Source: Clostridiales bacterium
GTDB taxonomy: Bacteria > Bacillota > Clostridia > Christensenellales > Pumilibacteraceae
Direction: 5' to 3'
Length of the DNA: 64,000 nt
Assembly: GCA_014799665.1 (NCBI GenBank)
Contig: JAAVHP010000010.1
Location: forward strand, 66,993 to 130,992
In this document: piece after piece, positions 7,268-18,400 of the stretch
Position numbering within the stretch: the stretch's first letter is position 1
Layout of the letters: every line of letters starts with the position of its first letter
Made by a program: the position numbers and the translations under genes
The notes under the pieces: generated by a model
Databases searched by the model: none
Seen by the model: the letters and a program-made list of their open reading frames with translations, nothing else
What the model was told of the DNA's origin: nothing

Positions 7268-9109
7268 TTAATTTCTAAACTTATTAATAAGCACCCACAC
7301 GTCGGCGGGAGTGACGCCGCTCACGCGCGAAGCCTGACCGATAGACAGGGGCTTAGCGGCGTTGAGCTTTTCGCGCGCTTCCATTCTCAGCCCGTCGACC
7401 GTCATGTAGTCGAGGTCGTGCGGCAAGCGCATATTTTCAAGCCGTGATTTCTCTTTGAGCTCGGCGGACTGGCGTTTGAGATAGCTGTCGTACCTGACCG
7501 CCGCGTACACTTCGAGCCGCGCCGACGGCATAGTACCGTCGAAAACGTTAAGGTACTCGTCGAACAGTTCGAGCGTGATATTGGGGCGGCGCAGTATTTC
7601 TTCCACCGTCATATCGCGGCGCGCGTTCTCCTCGCCCGCCACATCGAACAGCTTTTCGACCACCTCGAACGGCGGTTTGACTTTAAGCAACTCGCGACAT
7701 TTTTCTATATCGCGTTTCTTTTTGTTCAACAGCTTTTTGCGCTCGGGCGATACCGTGCCGAACCGCTCAACAAGCTCGGTAAGCCGAAGGTCGGCGTTGT
7801 CCTGCCGCAAGCTCAGTCGGCACTCCGCTCTGCCCGTCAGCATACGGTACGGCTCGTCGCTGCCGACCGTCACCAGGTCGTCCGCCATTACGCCGATATA
7901 GCTGTTCGTGCGGTCGAGAACTAGCGGCTCACCGCCCGTAATATACGCCGAAGCGTTAAGCCCAGCGAGCACGCCCTGCGCCGCCGCCTCCTCGTACCCG
8001 CTCGTGCCGTTGACCTGCCCCGCAAAGAATAAGCCCTCTATACGTTTGGACATGAGCGTGGGATAAAGCTCGCGCGCGTCAATACACTCGTACTCAATTG
8101 CGTATGCGTCGCGTACTACTTCCACGTTTTCCAGCCCCTCGATCGAGCGGTACATTTCGCGCTGAACGTCGGGCGGGAGCGAGGTGGATATGCCCTGGAT
8201 ATACCACTCGTCCGTACCCTCGCCCTCGGGCTCCAAAAAGAAGGTATGGCGTGGCTTGTCGGCGAACCTTACTATCTTATCTTCTATCGACGGGCAGTAC
8301 CTGGCGCCCGTGCCCGTAATAAGCCCGAGCTTGCGCGGCGAATTCCAAAGCGCGGCGCGGATAATTTCGTGCGTGCGCTCGTTGGTGTAGCCGAGATAGC
8401 ACACCGAGCTGTTCTTCGGTTGCTTTTTGGTGAGTGCCGAAAATGTGTACGGCACGTCGTCGCCCGACTGGATTTCGAGCCTGTTAAAATCGATCGACCT
8501 GCCGAGTAGCCGCGCGGGCGTGCCCGTTTTAAATCTTCTTAGTTCGAACCCGAGCGCGCCGAGCGACCGAGCGAGATACTCGCTGCGGCAAAAGCAAACG
8601 GGCCCGCGCTTTTCCACCGACCGACCGCAAATGATGGTGCTGTCCATGTACACGCCGGTAGCGATAACGACCGCTTTTGCGCAATAAATATTGCCCGTCA
8701 CGCATTCGACGGTAAAGTCCTTGCCGTTATGGGCGATAGACTTGATCTCGTCCTGCCGCATTGTCAGGTTTTCGGCGCACTCCAAAGCGCGCTTGGTAAA
8801 AGCGTGGTACTTGTATTTATCCTCTTGCGCACGGAGCGAGCGCACGGCAAGTCCCTTGGACGAATTGAGCATACGGATCTGCGTAGCACACGCGTCGGCT
8901 GCGATACCCATAAACCCGCCGAGAGCGTCGAGCTCGCGCACGAGATGACCCTTACCCGTGCCGCCAATGGACGGGTTGCAGGCCATATAACCGACGTTGT
9001 CGACGGTTATCGAACACACGAGCGTTTTAACGCCCGTTTTGGCGAGTATGAGCGCCGCTTCTATCCCCGCGTGCCCCGCACCTACTACTATCGCGTCGTA
9101 AAATAACAT
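7268..9109 (-). CDS. mnmG: tRNA uridine-5-carboxymethylaminomethyl modification enzyme MnmG (GidA)
   Basis: A 613-residue FAD enzyme that, with MnmE, modifies the wobble uridine of certain tRNAs. The N-terminal dinucleotide fold VVGAGHAGIEAALILAKTG, the CNPSIGGTGKGHLVRELDALGG segment, TGTPARL, YCPSIEDK and GRAECRLSLRQDNADLRL are all MnmG hallmarks. Length agrees with the family. The partner MnmE is not in the window. Its own promoter overlaps the 3' end of the upstream small gene. Confidence 0.97.
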   Translation of the reverse strand: MLFYDAIVVGAGHAGIEAALILAKTGVKTLVCSITVDNVGYMACNPSIGGTGKGHLVRELDALGGFMGIAADACATQIRMLNSSKGLAVRSLRAQEDKYKYHAFTKRALECAENLTMRQDEIKSIAHNGKDFTVECVTGNIYCAKAVVIATGVYMDSTIICGRSVEKRGPVCFCRSEYLARSLGALGFELRRFKTGTPARLLGRSIDFNRLEIQSGDDVPYTFSALTKKQPKNSSVCYLGYTNERTHEIIRAALWNSPRKLGLITGTGARYCPSIEDKIVRFADKPRHTFFLEPEGEGTDEWYIQGISTSLPPDVQREMYRSIEGLENVEVVRDAYAIEYECIDARELYPTLMSKRIEGLFFAGQVNGTSGYEEAAAQGVLAGLNASAYITGGEPLVLDRTNSYIGVMADDLVTVGSDEPYRMLTGRAECRLSLRQDNADLRLTELVERFGTVSPERKKLLNKKKRDIEKCRELLKVKPPFEVVEKLFDVAGEENARRDMTVEEILRRPNITLELFDEYLNVFDGTMPSARLEVYAAVRYDSYLKRQSAELKEKSRLENMRLPHDLDYMTVDGLRMEAREKLNAAKPLSIGQASRVSGVTPADVWVLINKFRN

Positions 9110-9154
9110 AAACCTGACTAAACAAAAAAGATTGACCGCTTTACGGTGATTATA

Positions 9155-9183
9155 ATGATATCACCTAATGAGAAAGAAGTCAA
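9155..9183 (-). promoter_or_regulatory. Promoter of mnmG
   Basis: Minus strand: TTGACT (9183-9178), 17 nt, TATCAT (9160-9155); a TATAAT lies six bases further on. It sits within 45 nt of the stop of the upstream gene. Confidence 0.65.
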
Positions 9184-9199
9184 TCGATATCCCGTTATC

Positions 9200-9643
9200 T
9201 TATATTATATAATAATCGAGGTCCATAGCCATGCCCGACCGCGACATAAAATCTATAATATCTCTATCGAGCGAAAGAAGCTGATGTGGCTCGTCCGAGT
9301 CGGCTACGATATACGGCACGATGACGAGCGCAGCGGAAACGCCGAACTGTTCGCACGCGCGCTTTATAATATCTTCTTTTCCAAACAGGTCCTTTAACGT
9401 GGCGCGAAGCATTACGTTCACGTCCACGTCGTAGTTCTCGTTACAGCCCAAAATAAACCGATGTCTGCGCCATTCGGGCACGACGCCGAGCCTATCGACG
9501 ATAAACCTCTCGACCTCGGTCTTATTATATATGCCGAGTTCTTCGGGCGTGCAGTCGCGCCGCGCTTTCAGCGAAGCGGCGTTCTTTTTCACGTCGAAGT
9601 CGAACACTAGGCAAAAATATGTTTTGCAGGCTGGTCTTTCCAC
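9200..9643 (-). CDS. DUF4279-like small protein
   Basis: A 147-residue soluble protein with no signal peptide. The arrangement of short strands, an acidic alpha/beta middle (MLRATLKDLFGKEDIIKRAC) and the ending LLSLDRDIIDFMSRSGMAMD followed by LDYY resembles DUF4279, often found among immunity-type or accessory proteins. That assignment is tentative. Translation starts at a GTG overlapping the stop of the signal-peptidase gene by one base (TAGTG), so it is coupled to that gene. Confidence 0.55.
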   Translation of the reverse strand: MERPACKTYFCLVFDFDVKKNAASLKARRDCTPEELGIYNKTEVERFIVDRLGVVPEWRRHRFILGCNENYDVDVNVMLRATLKDLFGKEDIIKRACEQFGVSAALVIVPYIVADSDEPHQLLSLDRDIIDFMSRSGMAMDLDYYII

Positions 9644-11661
9644 TATTTCTTTTTAACCAGCTCGACGGCAAACTCCTGCGTCTTGTTGGTAAGCTTGCGC
9701 CTGGCAAGACCCTTGTTCATAAGCGCAACGATATTCTCGTACTCGGGACGGAAATCGGTCGGTTCGTAGTTTTCGTTCTTGATCGTGCCTTCGCCCGCCA
9801 TAAGGTCGGCAATGAGCTCGAGCGCGTACTCGGTGCGTTCGTCGCCAGACAGCCTGAATTTAAGCGGCGTTCTCGGGTTGTTGAGCGCGGCAACCTTAAA
9901 TTTACCGTCCGCGTATTTTTCGGGATCGAGCGCAAGGAGCAAGCATACCGTCTTGCCGCTGACGTTGATCTTTGCGACCGTCTTACGCCCTATCATATAC
10001 GTTTCGGCACGCTTGCCCTCGTTTATGCGCACGTTTTCGTAGGACAAAAGTTCGTTCTTGACGGTAGAATATCTCACCTTGTCGTCCTTGTCTAGCTGAG
10101 AGAGCCGCGCCGACAAGGTCATATCGTAGCTGAGCCGCTCGCATTCCTCTACGACGCGCGGTATAACCACCTTTCTGCGCCAAACGAGTCCTTTCGACAA
10201 TAGCGAAGCGATACCCTCGTAAGGCATATAGAAGTCCTGCGCCTCGTAGTTGCGCTTTTTGGAAAGCCCAAGCGAATTCATCATATCGGCGATAAGCTCT
10301 ATCGCGTACTCCGCTTGGCGAGCGGAAGTAATTTTGAGCTTGGCGGGCGTGTTGTTCTTGTTCCGCCACATTCTGTACTTGGTATCAACGTAATCGTCGG
10401 GATCGAGCGCAAGGCTGACGTTAAGGGTCTTGCCGCGCACGGTTATGCGCGCAATGATATTTTTATCGACGGTGTACTTCTCGAAGCTCTTGGTGTCCTC
10501 GGCGGAAACCTTGGCATACGACAAAAGCTCGTTCTTGATAAGCGAATAGAAGTCCTTGCCCTCGGGTTTGAGCTGAATGAGCCGCGCGCGGCAGGTATAG
10601 TCGTACCGTATCTTTGCGGTAGAATCGACCGCCGCCTGCGTGGTCGCCGCGACCTCGCCGAGTTCGTCCACAATATCGTGCGGCTGTTCGGGCGTGGGCG
10701 CGGGTTCCTGCACCGCTTCCTGTACGGGTTCGGGTGCGGGCGTGGCGCTCTCGATAGGCGCGACCTCGGGCGTAGCAACGGCAGTATCCGTGTTCTCCTG
10801 CACGGGCTGCTGCTCCTGAACGGGAGCGGGTTCGCTCTGCGGCATATCCGGCTCGGCGTGATCGTCCACGTCATCGCTGTACGGGCGTCTCGGAAGCGAG
10901 CCCGTACGCATAAACCGTTCGAGCTTTTTGTTCTTGCGTTTAAGATCGAGACGGTTCTTGGGGTCTCTGGAAACTATACCCAGAACGTCGGCAACGGTAT
11001 TGGCGCGCGGGTTATCGGTGCCCGACAGCATCGAGCCGCTCTTTTGAAGCGCTTCCATCGCTATCCTACGCCAGGTTGTGACCTTATTAACAAACCAAAT
11101 TATAATAACTGTCAGGATAATAATGAACACTATAACGATAAGCGCGATAGCGCCCTGGCTCGACTGTATAAACCCGAATATGTATCCAAACACGCCGCAA
11201 CGGTTGCCCGTATAGATACCCACTACGTCCTCGAACTCGGGGTGGATCCTATCCGTGCCGTCGGCGTTGTCGCCCCTGGTCGTGTAAGAGATACCGCCCG
11301 TTTCGCCGTCTACGCGCACTGCGGTCACGCGGTGAGTAAGAAGATATGTATTGTTTCCGTCCTTGACCTCGAAAGTTATGACCGTGCCCTCCTTAATCTC
11401 GTCGGAGCTATTGGGCACCTTCGTCACGATCATATCGCCCGTGGGGATTTCGGGCTCCATAGAATCGGTCACTACTGCAATAAGCCGATACCCGCCGAAC
11501 GTGGGATAGTACCCGTCCATGAATATACACAAAAGCGAATGAACAAGCAACGCCGCGCAAATTGCAAACAGCACGGCAAGCCCGCACCAAGAAGCTATCC
11601 TGCGCGCCTTGCCCTTGTTCTTTTTCGTTTTACCGCTTTCGGACGTCGAAATCTCTCCCAT
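9643..11661 (-). CDS. SipW-like signal peptidase I with duplicated C-terminal domain
   Basis: A 672-residue membrane protein. The ATG at 11661 follows GGGGGTAGGA; a GTG 14 codons upstream is in frame but lacks a site. One membrane helix (about 21-47) leads to VVTDSMEP with the catalytic Ser near 67. LLTHRV near 109 has His in place of the bacterial Lys, as in SipW/archaeal-type S26B peptidases. RGDNA follows and a second helix lies at about 168-193. The rest is a cytosolic extension: a Pro/Glu/Val linker and two tandem ~145-residue repeats, each with (F/R)YS(L/T)(I/V)KNELLSY, ALDP(D/E), AxELIADxM and a final KGLxxRR. Ordinary SipW is under 200 residues, so the extension is the oddity. Confidence 0.8.
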   Translation of the reverse strand: MGEISTSESGKTKKNKGKARRIASWCGLAVLFAICAALLVHSLLCIFMDGYYPTFGGYRLIAVVTDSMEPEIPTGDMIVTKVPNSSDEIKEGTVITFEVKDGNNTYLLTHRVTAVRVDGETGGISYTTRGDNADGTDRIHPEFEDVVGIYTGNRCGVFGYIFGFIQSSQGAIALIVIVFIIILTVIIIWFVNKVTTWRRIAMEALQKSGSMLSGTDNPRANTVADVLGIVSRDPKNRLDLKRKNKKLERFMRTGSLPRRPYSDDVDDHAEPDMPQSEPAPVQEQQPVQENTDTAVATPEVAPIESATPAPEPVQEAVQEPAPTPEQPHDIVDELGEVAATTQAAVDSTAKIRYDYTCRARLIQLKPEGKDFYSLIKNELLSYAKVSAEDTKSFEKYTVDKNIIARITVRGKTLNVSLALDPDDYVDTKYRMWRNKNNTPAKLKITSARQAEYAIELIADMMNSLGLSKKRNYEAQDFYMPYEGIASLLSKGLVWRRKVVIPRVVEECERLSYDMTLSARLSQLDKDDKVRYSTVKNELLSYENVRINEGKRAETYMIGRKTVAKINVSGKTVCLLLALDPEKYADGKFKVAALNNPRTPLKFRLSGDERTEYALELIADLMAGEGTIKNENYEPTDFRPEYENIVALMNKGLARRKLTNKTQEFAVELVKKK

Positions 11662-11723
11662 CTGTCCTACCCCCGTATGTAAAGCGCGGTCATAAGCCCG
11701 CACCGTAATTTCAGTCTTTTATA

Positions 11724-11752
11724 ATTATATCACCCGATAAACCGATTGTCAA
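11724..11752 (-). promoter_or_regulatory. Promoter of the SipW-like gene
   Basis: Minus strand: TTGACA (11752-11747), 17 nt, TATAAT (11729-11724). Both boxes match consensus. Confidence 0.85.
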
Positions 11753-11781
11753 TAGGCTTATGAAATTTCGATTGCAAAAAA

Positions 11782-11825
11782 CCTACTTTCTTTTTCGAAA
11801 GAAAGTAGGCAAAGAAAACTTACGC
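11782..11825 (+). repeat. Short hairpin repeat (TACTTTCT family)
   Basis: Perfect inverted repeat CCTACTTTCTTT / AAAGAAAGTAGG followed by the conserved tail CAAAGAAAACTTACG. Other members are at 19511, 19550, 19676, 19779, 56809, 57090 and 63920. Confidence 0.8.
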
Positions 11826-11826
11826 T

Positions 11827-12062
11827 TATATTTTCTTAACGCTCACCGCCCTAATATAAAAACTCCCAAGGCTTTTGCCTTGGGAGTTTTTATAGCGGGG
11901 GGCGGGACTGGCGCGGCTTGCTAAGCAACCCGCCCGCTTCGCCGTACAGCGGCTCGCGCGTTCGCTGAAAATATGCCACAGGCATATTTTCTTAACGCTC
12001 ACGCCCTAGGGTTCAAGTCCGCCCCAATATAAAGACTCCCAAGACTTTCGTCTTGGGAGTCT

Positions 12063-12063
<1 letters not shown>
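11827..12063. repeat. Tandem unit duplicated from the initiator tRNA 3' end and its terminator
   Basis: Two related units. Each carries ATTTTCTTAACGCTCAC, then ATATAAA, then an ACTCCCAAG hairpin, then TAGCGGGGG-CGGGACT. In the right-hand unit the last part is the true 3' end of the tRNA. In the left-hand unit (to 11913) the tRNA sequence breaks off after 17 nt. On the opposite strand, 12009-12025 repeats the T-arm and acceptor end (GGGTTCAAGTCCGCCCC), so the tRNA end also exists as an inverted copy. A further palindrome lies at 11968-11990. No gene is seen here. Confidence 0.6.
12030..12063 (-). terminator. Terminator of the initiator tRNA gene
   Basis: Directly 3' of the CCA end on the minus strand: AGACTCCCAAGAC, GAAA loop, GTCTTGGGAGTCT, then a T-rich run. 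Confidence 0.8.
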
Positions 12064-12140
<77 letters not shown>

Positions 12141-12156
12141 TCAATCGTGTTTATGT

Positions 12157-12185
12157 ATTATACTATTAAAAACCACGTTTGTCAA
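12157..12185 (-). promoter_or_regulatory. Promoter of the initiator tRNA
   Basis: Minus strand: TTGACA (12185-12180), 17 nt, TATAAT (12162-12157). The tRNA begins 17 bases after the -10 box. Confidence 0.85.
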
Positions 12186-12330
12186 CCGTTTTCACACTTA
12201 TTATATGACAATTACGGCGCGAGTTTTGCCGAATTCGAATTTTATCCTCGCTTTTTAATTGCCAATTCTTAATTTTTAATTGATTTTTAGGTCTTTTTCA
12301 ACAAAATTTCTCGGTTTTGTCTAAATGTTA
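12186..12330. other. AT-rich spacer
   Basis: Separates the divergent tRNA and giant-protein promoters. It is rich in TTAATTTTTAATTG-type tracts; I see no gene or strong hairpin. Confidence 0.6.
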
Positions 12331-12359
12331 TTGACTTTTGCGGCATAAAATGTTACAAT
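12331..12359 (+). promoter_or_regulatory. Promoter of the giant surface protein gene
   Basis: TTGACT (12331-12336), 17 nt, TACAAT (12354-12359). The ATG follows 78 bases later after CGGAGGATAT. Confidence 0.75.
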
Positions 12360-12437
12360 TAGCATTAAGACAACGACTATTTCAGTCTTTTCGGTCTTTT
12401 TAAATTAAATTGTGCCGAACTTCGTTTCGGAGGATAT

Positions 12438-15400
12438 ATGCAACCCAAATCTTTAATGAAGAAATCCACGTTCTTTAAGCGACGTAAAATATTAATTTTG
12501 TCTTTGATCATAGTTCTTGTCATCGGTGTGCTTGCGGGCTTTACCGATCCTTTCAAGTCCGACGGGACTATACATAAAGCAGGCTTCGGCGAAACGATAG
12601 TCATGGAAAAAGAGCTGCCCGACAGCGGCACGCCGAGCGATTACGACCTTATATCCAACCTTCAATTCGCTGCGTACAAGATCCACCACGCGTCCTTCTT
12701 TAAGGGCGTATCGGACGGTGCGAGTTCGGCGGACCTTGGCATATCCTCTTACACTCAGAGCATTCACAACACCCGCGTTGCAACGGGCGACGGTATAGTC
12801 TACGCGGAAACGATCTCCTCGTCCTCGCTCAAAAACCTTGCCGAACAGAAATACGCCGACAACGGCATTATAATATTCCGCCCGTCGACCTCGGTCAGCA
12901 ACGGCAAAGCGACCTACGGCGACAAGGCGTACGCAATGAGCTACGACGATTACAGCGCGGCGTACGGCACCGTACCCAACCAGCTCAGCAAATACGTAGT
13001 AACCAAAGAAACGATCCTCGGTGTTAAAGACCTTAACGCGCCGCAAACGCAATCTCAGGCGAACGGCGTTCTCACGTCGAGCGACGAAAGCGACGACGGG
13101 TTCGGCTTCGACTTTTACGTTCCCGAAAACCTCGTTCGCGGCGAGGACGGCAATTACCTGTTCGAGCTCACCCTCGACGCCGACAAAAGCTCCATTTATT
13201 ACCGCAACGAGGTCAGAACGCTCGGCGGCGCCGACCAGAACCCCAAGTTCTATGCGGTCACGCTCACCGTGTGTATCGACGAGAACTGGACTCCGCTGTA
13301 CGTAACGGTAGTCGAGAACTACGACATAGCGATCCCCGTACTCGGTGCAATGAACTGCACGAGCAAGGTCACCGAAATATTCACGCAGATAGACGATCCC
13401 AACGGCGAAGTTCCCGAACGCGATTTCTTCACGCCGTTCGTAGAGCAAGCCAAGCTCGACGGGTTCACCCCGCCGGAAATTCCCGCAGGCTCGTCCTCGC
13501 CCGCCGACTATCTCGCGGGCGCGTTTGCCGATTACATAAGCGGAGCAAAGAACCTCGATCTTTCGCTCGATATAAAGAACGACTACCTTTCGGCGTACAA
13601 CGTAAAGGCTTCGGTCAACATAAAGGACCTCGATATTCAAGCGCTAATCGGCTCGCTGTACTTCCGCTACGCCGACGACCGCGTAAATATAAAATGCAAT
13701 AACGTAAACGGCTATATCGAAGCGAGCGACCTCGCGGCGCTTTCGGGCAACGCGGATATAGCGGCGCTCATGTCCGCCCTGCCCAAGCTCGACTTGGACG
13801 TTACCCAAATTTTCGGCGGTGATATGCTCGGGCGCGTGTTCAACGACTGCGAAATGACGAGCGACAAGGGCGTTACCCGTATCCGTATGCCCTTCGACCT
13901 CGACCTCGACGTTATCGATCCGTCGCTCGGCAAAGCGAATATCGACGCATCCATTTATATCCGCGACGACGACAAAGCTCTTCAATCGATATCGGGTGTT
14001 GTCGAAATTCTCGGTCAAACGATCAAGATCGAAGCGAAACCGCTCAAACAAGCATTCTCCGCACCCTCGACCGACGGCGCGGTCAACCTTAAAGGCGCGC
14101 TCGACTTTATCCCCGATATCATCAAGACCGCAACGAGCAAAACGTTCGGCGTAAGCGGCAATATCGCGGCACAGGGCGCTACCGTAGGCGTAACCGCGTA
14201 TATCGACACGACCGACAGAATAACCGCCGACGCGGTTTTATCTATGCTCGGCGTCGACCTTTCCGTCAAGTACGTAAACGACGTTGTTTACGTAAAAGTC
14301 GGCAATATCGACGCGCGCGGCACGGCGGAAGATCTCCCCGACCTACTTAAAGCGATACAAGCGATCAGCGGCATGGACGTCGACGCGCTCGTTAAAACGC
14401 TTAAAACGATAATGCCCACCACACTGAGCGAATACACAAATATGTTAAACTCGCTCACCGTCACCGATAACGAACTCGGTATCGGCTTAAAATTCCTCAC
14501 CGCGCCTATCGATATTAAGCTCACCCGCGACGACGGCAAGCTGAGCGGCGTGAACTTCGGGATCGACTTCGACAGGTTCGGCATCAAGGTCAACGCCTCG
14601 GCAGACCTTGCCCTCGCCTACCCCGAGCCCCGCGCGGTGGAAGTTCCCACGGGCGCCGAGTATATCACCTTCGCTCAGCTCACTGCGATTATAAAAAGCG
14701 CCATTCCGTACGCGCAAGCAAAAGGCTTCGACCTTTCGCTCGGCGGCAAAGCGGGCAGACACTCGGTTACCGGCAACGCCGCTATCGATATTTCGGGCGA
14801 CGAGATAAACGCCTGCGGCAGCATTTCGGCGTTCGGTCAAGCTATCGACTTCGCGGTAGCGGACGGCACGACCTATGTTTCGAACGGCAAGCTTAAATTC
14901 AAGGGCAACGCCGACAGCATAGGCGCGATCAAGCCCGCCGCAACCGAGCTTATGAACAACGTAACGATCGAGCAAACAATCGACGTTACCAAGCTTATAA
15001 ATACAATGCTCGATTCCGTCAAGTCGGTGACCGTCGACGAAAACGGCGTGCTTTACGTAAACATCAAGCGCGGCGACGATATTTCGCTCACCGTTTCCGT
15101 CGACATCGTAAACGGGATAGTCACGGCAAACGGCACCGCGCTCGGCTATGCTATCGATATTACGGCTGACATGGTTATCACCGACGGCGTAACGGTAGAC
15201 GAGCCGCAGGATAAATACGAATATATAGATATATCGGTTTTCGCCGAAACGCTCGAAAAAGCCGCGGAGATAGTCGACGCAGGAGCGTTCGCCGCCGATA
15301 TGCAGGTAAACGCGCTCGGGCAGAGCTATGCGGCGAAGATAACCGTCGACTTTGCGGACGGCGCGCTCAAAGCCTCGCTCGATATGCAGGACCTCGGTCT

Positions 15401-18400
15401 TAACGCAACGGTTATCGGCAAAACCGCTTACGTATCCTATAAGCAAATCAATATCGTAGGCAGTACGGACGATATTCCCGCGCTATTGACCGCGCTCGGC
15501 GATATCATCCCGACCGATATTCAAAAGATAATAGACGCCGTTTTGAACGGCAATATCGAAGTTCTCAAAACGATAAACACCGCGCTGTCCGCACTCACCT
15601 CGCTTACGTACTCCGACGGCGCACTCACCGCCGTGATAGACAGTAACGACCTTTCGGTCGCGGTAACGCTCGCACTCGATTTGAGCAATATCGAGCTTAT
15701 AACGAGCGTGGACGGCGAACAGGTCAAAGCTTCGCTCACGGGCTTAGCAGCGACGAACGATCGCGTGAACACGCCCGTCGGCGAGTTCGCGCAAGCAAGC
15801 GAAATAATAAAAGCCGCGCAGCCGTTCATTCCGCTCGCGCTCGATATCCTTTCGAGCAAGGCAATGTCGGTATCGCTCGGCGGCAATATAAACGGCTATA
15901 CCCTTTCTTCGGTCGACGGCGAAGAAGTACGGACCGAAGTAATTACCCCCTATTCGGGCAACGTTTATATCGGCTTCGAGCACGGGTTGCAGGCGCAAGC
16001 CGAGCTTACGATAAGCGGCGTTAAGGTCGTTATATCGATAACGAACGGCAAGATCTACGCGTCGATCGGCGACGGCATCAAGATTTACGAACAGCTTTCG
16101 CTTAACGCTATCTACGATATCCTCGAAAAGATCGACGGAATAAAAGCGGGCGTTTACGAAAAAGCGACCGCGATCATCGACGCGATTCTCAACACCACAC
16201 TCGATCAAATTATAGACGCCGCGTCGCTCTACCCCGTGCAAAACGGGTTCGGGCTGTCGCTTACCGATATCATTCCCGACGTTTCGTCGGTTATCTCGCT
16301 CGACTTTGTAAACGACGATAAGCTCGCCGCGCTCGGGCTTAATATCCAAATCAACGAAACTTCTATCGAGCTTGCGCTCACATCCGTGTACGGCGAGAAC
16401 GGCACGCTCCAAACCTTGTCGGCAAGCGGCGAAGTTTATTCGCTCGATCTCGGCATACAAGCCGCCGACGTGAAAACGGTAGCCGTAACCGACGAAGCCG
16501 ATTATATCCCGCTGTCGCTCGTGACCGAGTATATCGCGCCCGCGTTCGATTTGATCGAGAGCGCACACGGCGCAAAATACATAACGCTCGATCTCGGCGC
16601 GACGGCGGAGCTGTGGAACGGCAAGACCACCGATATAAGCGGCACCGTCGCAATATCGCTCGACCCGTTGGCGGTCGAAGCCAAGCTTAACCTGTTCGAC
16701 GGCACTGCCGATACGACGGAGGTTAATATCAAGCTCGTCGGCAAAAAGGTTTACGTAGACAGCGGTAAAATCAAGCTGTCCTTCGATATCGACGCCGACC
16801 GCGAACGTATTTACGAGGTACTCACCCACTATTTGGACGAGGACCACTACTTAATGCAAGAGGTCAAAAAGCTTCTTGTCGGCGGCACGAGCGCGAGCGC
16901 GTTCAGCAGCATTTCGCTCCTTGTAGAACGGCTCGGCGAGATTTCGGGCGCGCGCGATATTCAAAACGTAATAGGGCTCACGCTCTCGTCGGTCGGCAAT
17001 ATCGCGGGCGACAGCACGCTCAAAACGCTCATCGGTATGTTCAACGTTCTCGCAAGGAACGGCGAGCTTACCGTCGGCGTCAACGCGCTCGGCATGACGG
17101 TAAACGCCACCCCGCACCTTACATATACCGAGGACGGCGCGTACATAAGCGGCGCGACCGCTACCACAAACCTGTCGCTCGGCGGCAAGGCGATCGGGCT
17201 GAGCTTCAACGTAACCGATTACTATATCGGCTCGACAGCTATCGAAATCACCGCGCCCGCCGCCGATTACGTCTCGATCGCCGAGTTCGTCGAAGCGATA
17301 GACAACGGCGTAAGCACGTTTACCACCAAGTACGAGCGTATCGAGGGCGACAACGTATTCGAGGATATAACCGTCGAGGCGCAGTCGTTCAAATTCGATT
17401 ACGAAATCTTCGCTATCGAAACGAACGAGAACGGCGAAGCGGTCAAGGACGCCGAGGGCAGAGATAAACCGCTCACTGTAAACGGCGTTAAAGCGGTCGC
17501 CAAAAAGATAAGCGTAAAGAATATCGACGGCAAGTCGGCGCTCAAACTCAGCTTCGTACACCAAGCGGACGAAAACGGCAAGCCGATCGAGGGCAGCGGC
17601 AAATACAAGCTCAATCTCGAAGCACATATCTATATAGATATCCAAACGGCAACCGACGGCAATTACAACGCTTGGTCGAGCGGCAATACCCTGCCCGTCT
17701 ATCTCGACCTGTACGTCGTGAACAACAGCAGCTATCCCGACGGCTTAGCTTTCGTCGACTACCGCGAGCAGGCGGCGGACGGCACGGGCGAACGCATTTC
17801 CATAGACTACCGCTCGGTATTGCAGATCGTTGCGGCAGTGCTCAACATAATGGGCTTGGACGACGAAACGGTCGGTCAGCTCGTCGGTAAAGAAAACGTG
17901 CAAAAGCTCGACACCACCGTGTTCGAATCGATGGACATTGCGGGACTTAACGAATTAAAAGCAACGCTCAAAAACGGCGTTAAAGCCTTGAACTACGCCA
18001 AGGACGGCGCGGCTAAACTCGGCGAAGCATGGAACACGGTATTTACCGCAGGCAGTATCGACGGATTGACCGCACAGCTCGAAACGCTTGCCGAACAATT
18101 AGGCGAAGCAACCGAACTGTTCGAGCTTGCAAAGAACGCAATGACGGGCGAAGCTACGGCAGACGAACAGCCCGAAGAACAACCCGCGCAGGGCGACGGC
18201 AAGGTAAACGGCAAGCTGTTCAAGGATATAGTAAACGGTATATCGTTCAAAACCGAAACAAGCGGCGCGCACAAGATTCTGTCCGCCGATATCGATAACG
18301 AAGTCACCACGCAGACCGAAGGCACGTCGAACGTAACCGTAAAGATGACGGACGGCGCGGTCAAGAACACCGTAGAGGAAATCACGGTCGGCGGGCTCGA

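Noticed and set aside
10315..11682. 455-residue open frame opposite the SipW-like gene
   Set aside because: It is a complement of a recognisable signal peptidase with its own promoter; the composition is Arg/His-rich as expected for an antisense frame.
11968..11990. CRISPR or tandem array in the repeat-rich spacer before the tRNA
   Set aside because: Only two diverged units and one palindrome are present; no regular spacing and no cas genes anywhere in the window.
13644..17645. Several minus-strand frames of 260-380 residues inside the giant gene
   Set aside because: They are Arg/Val/Tyr-rich complements of the repeat protein and change frame from repeat to repeat.
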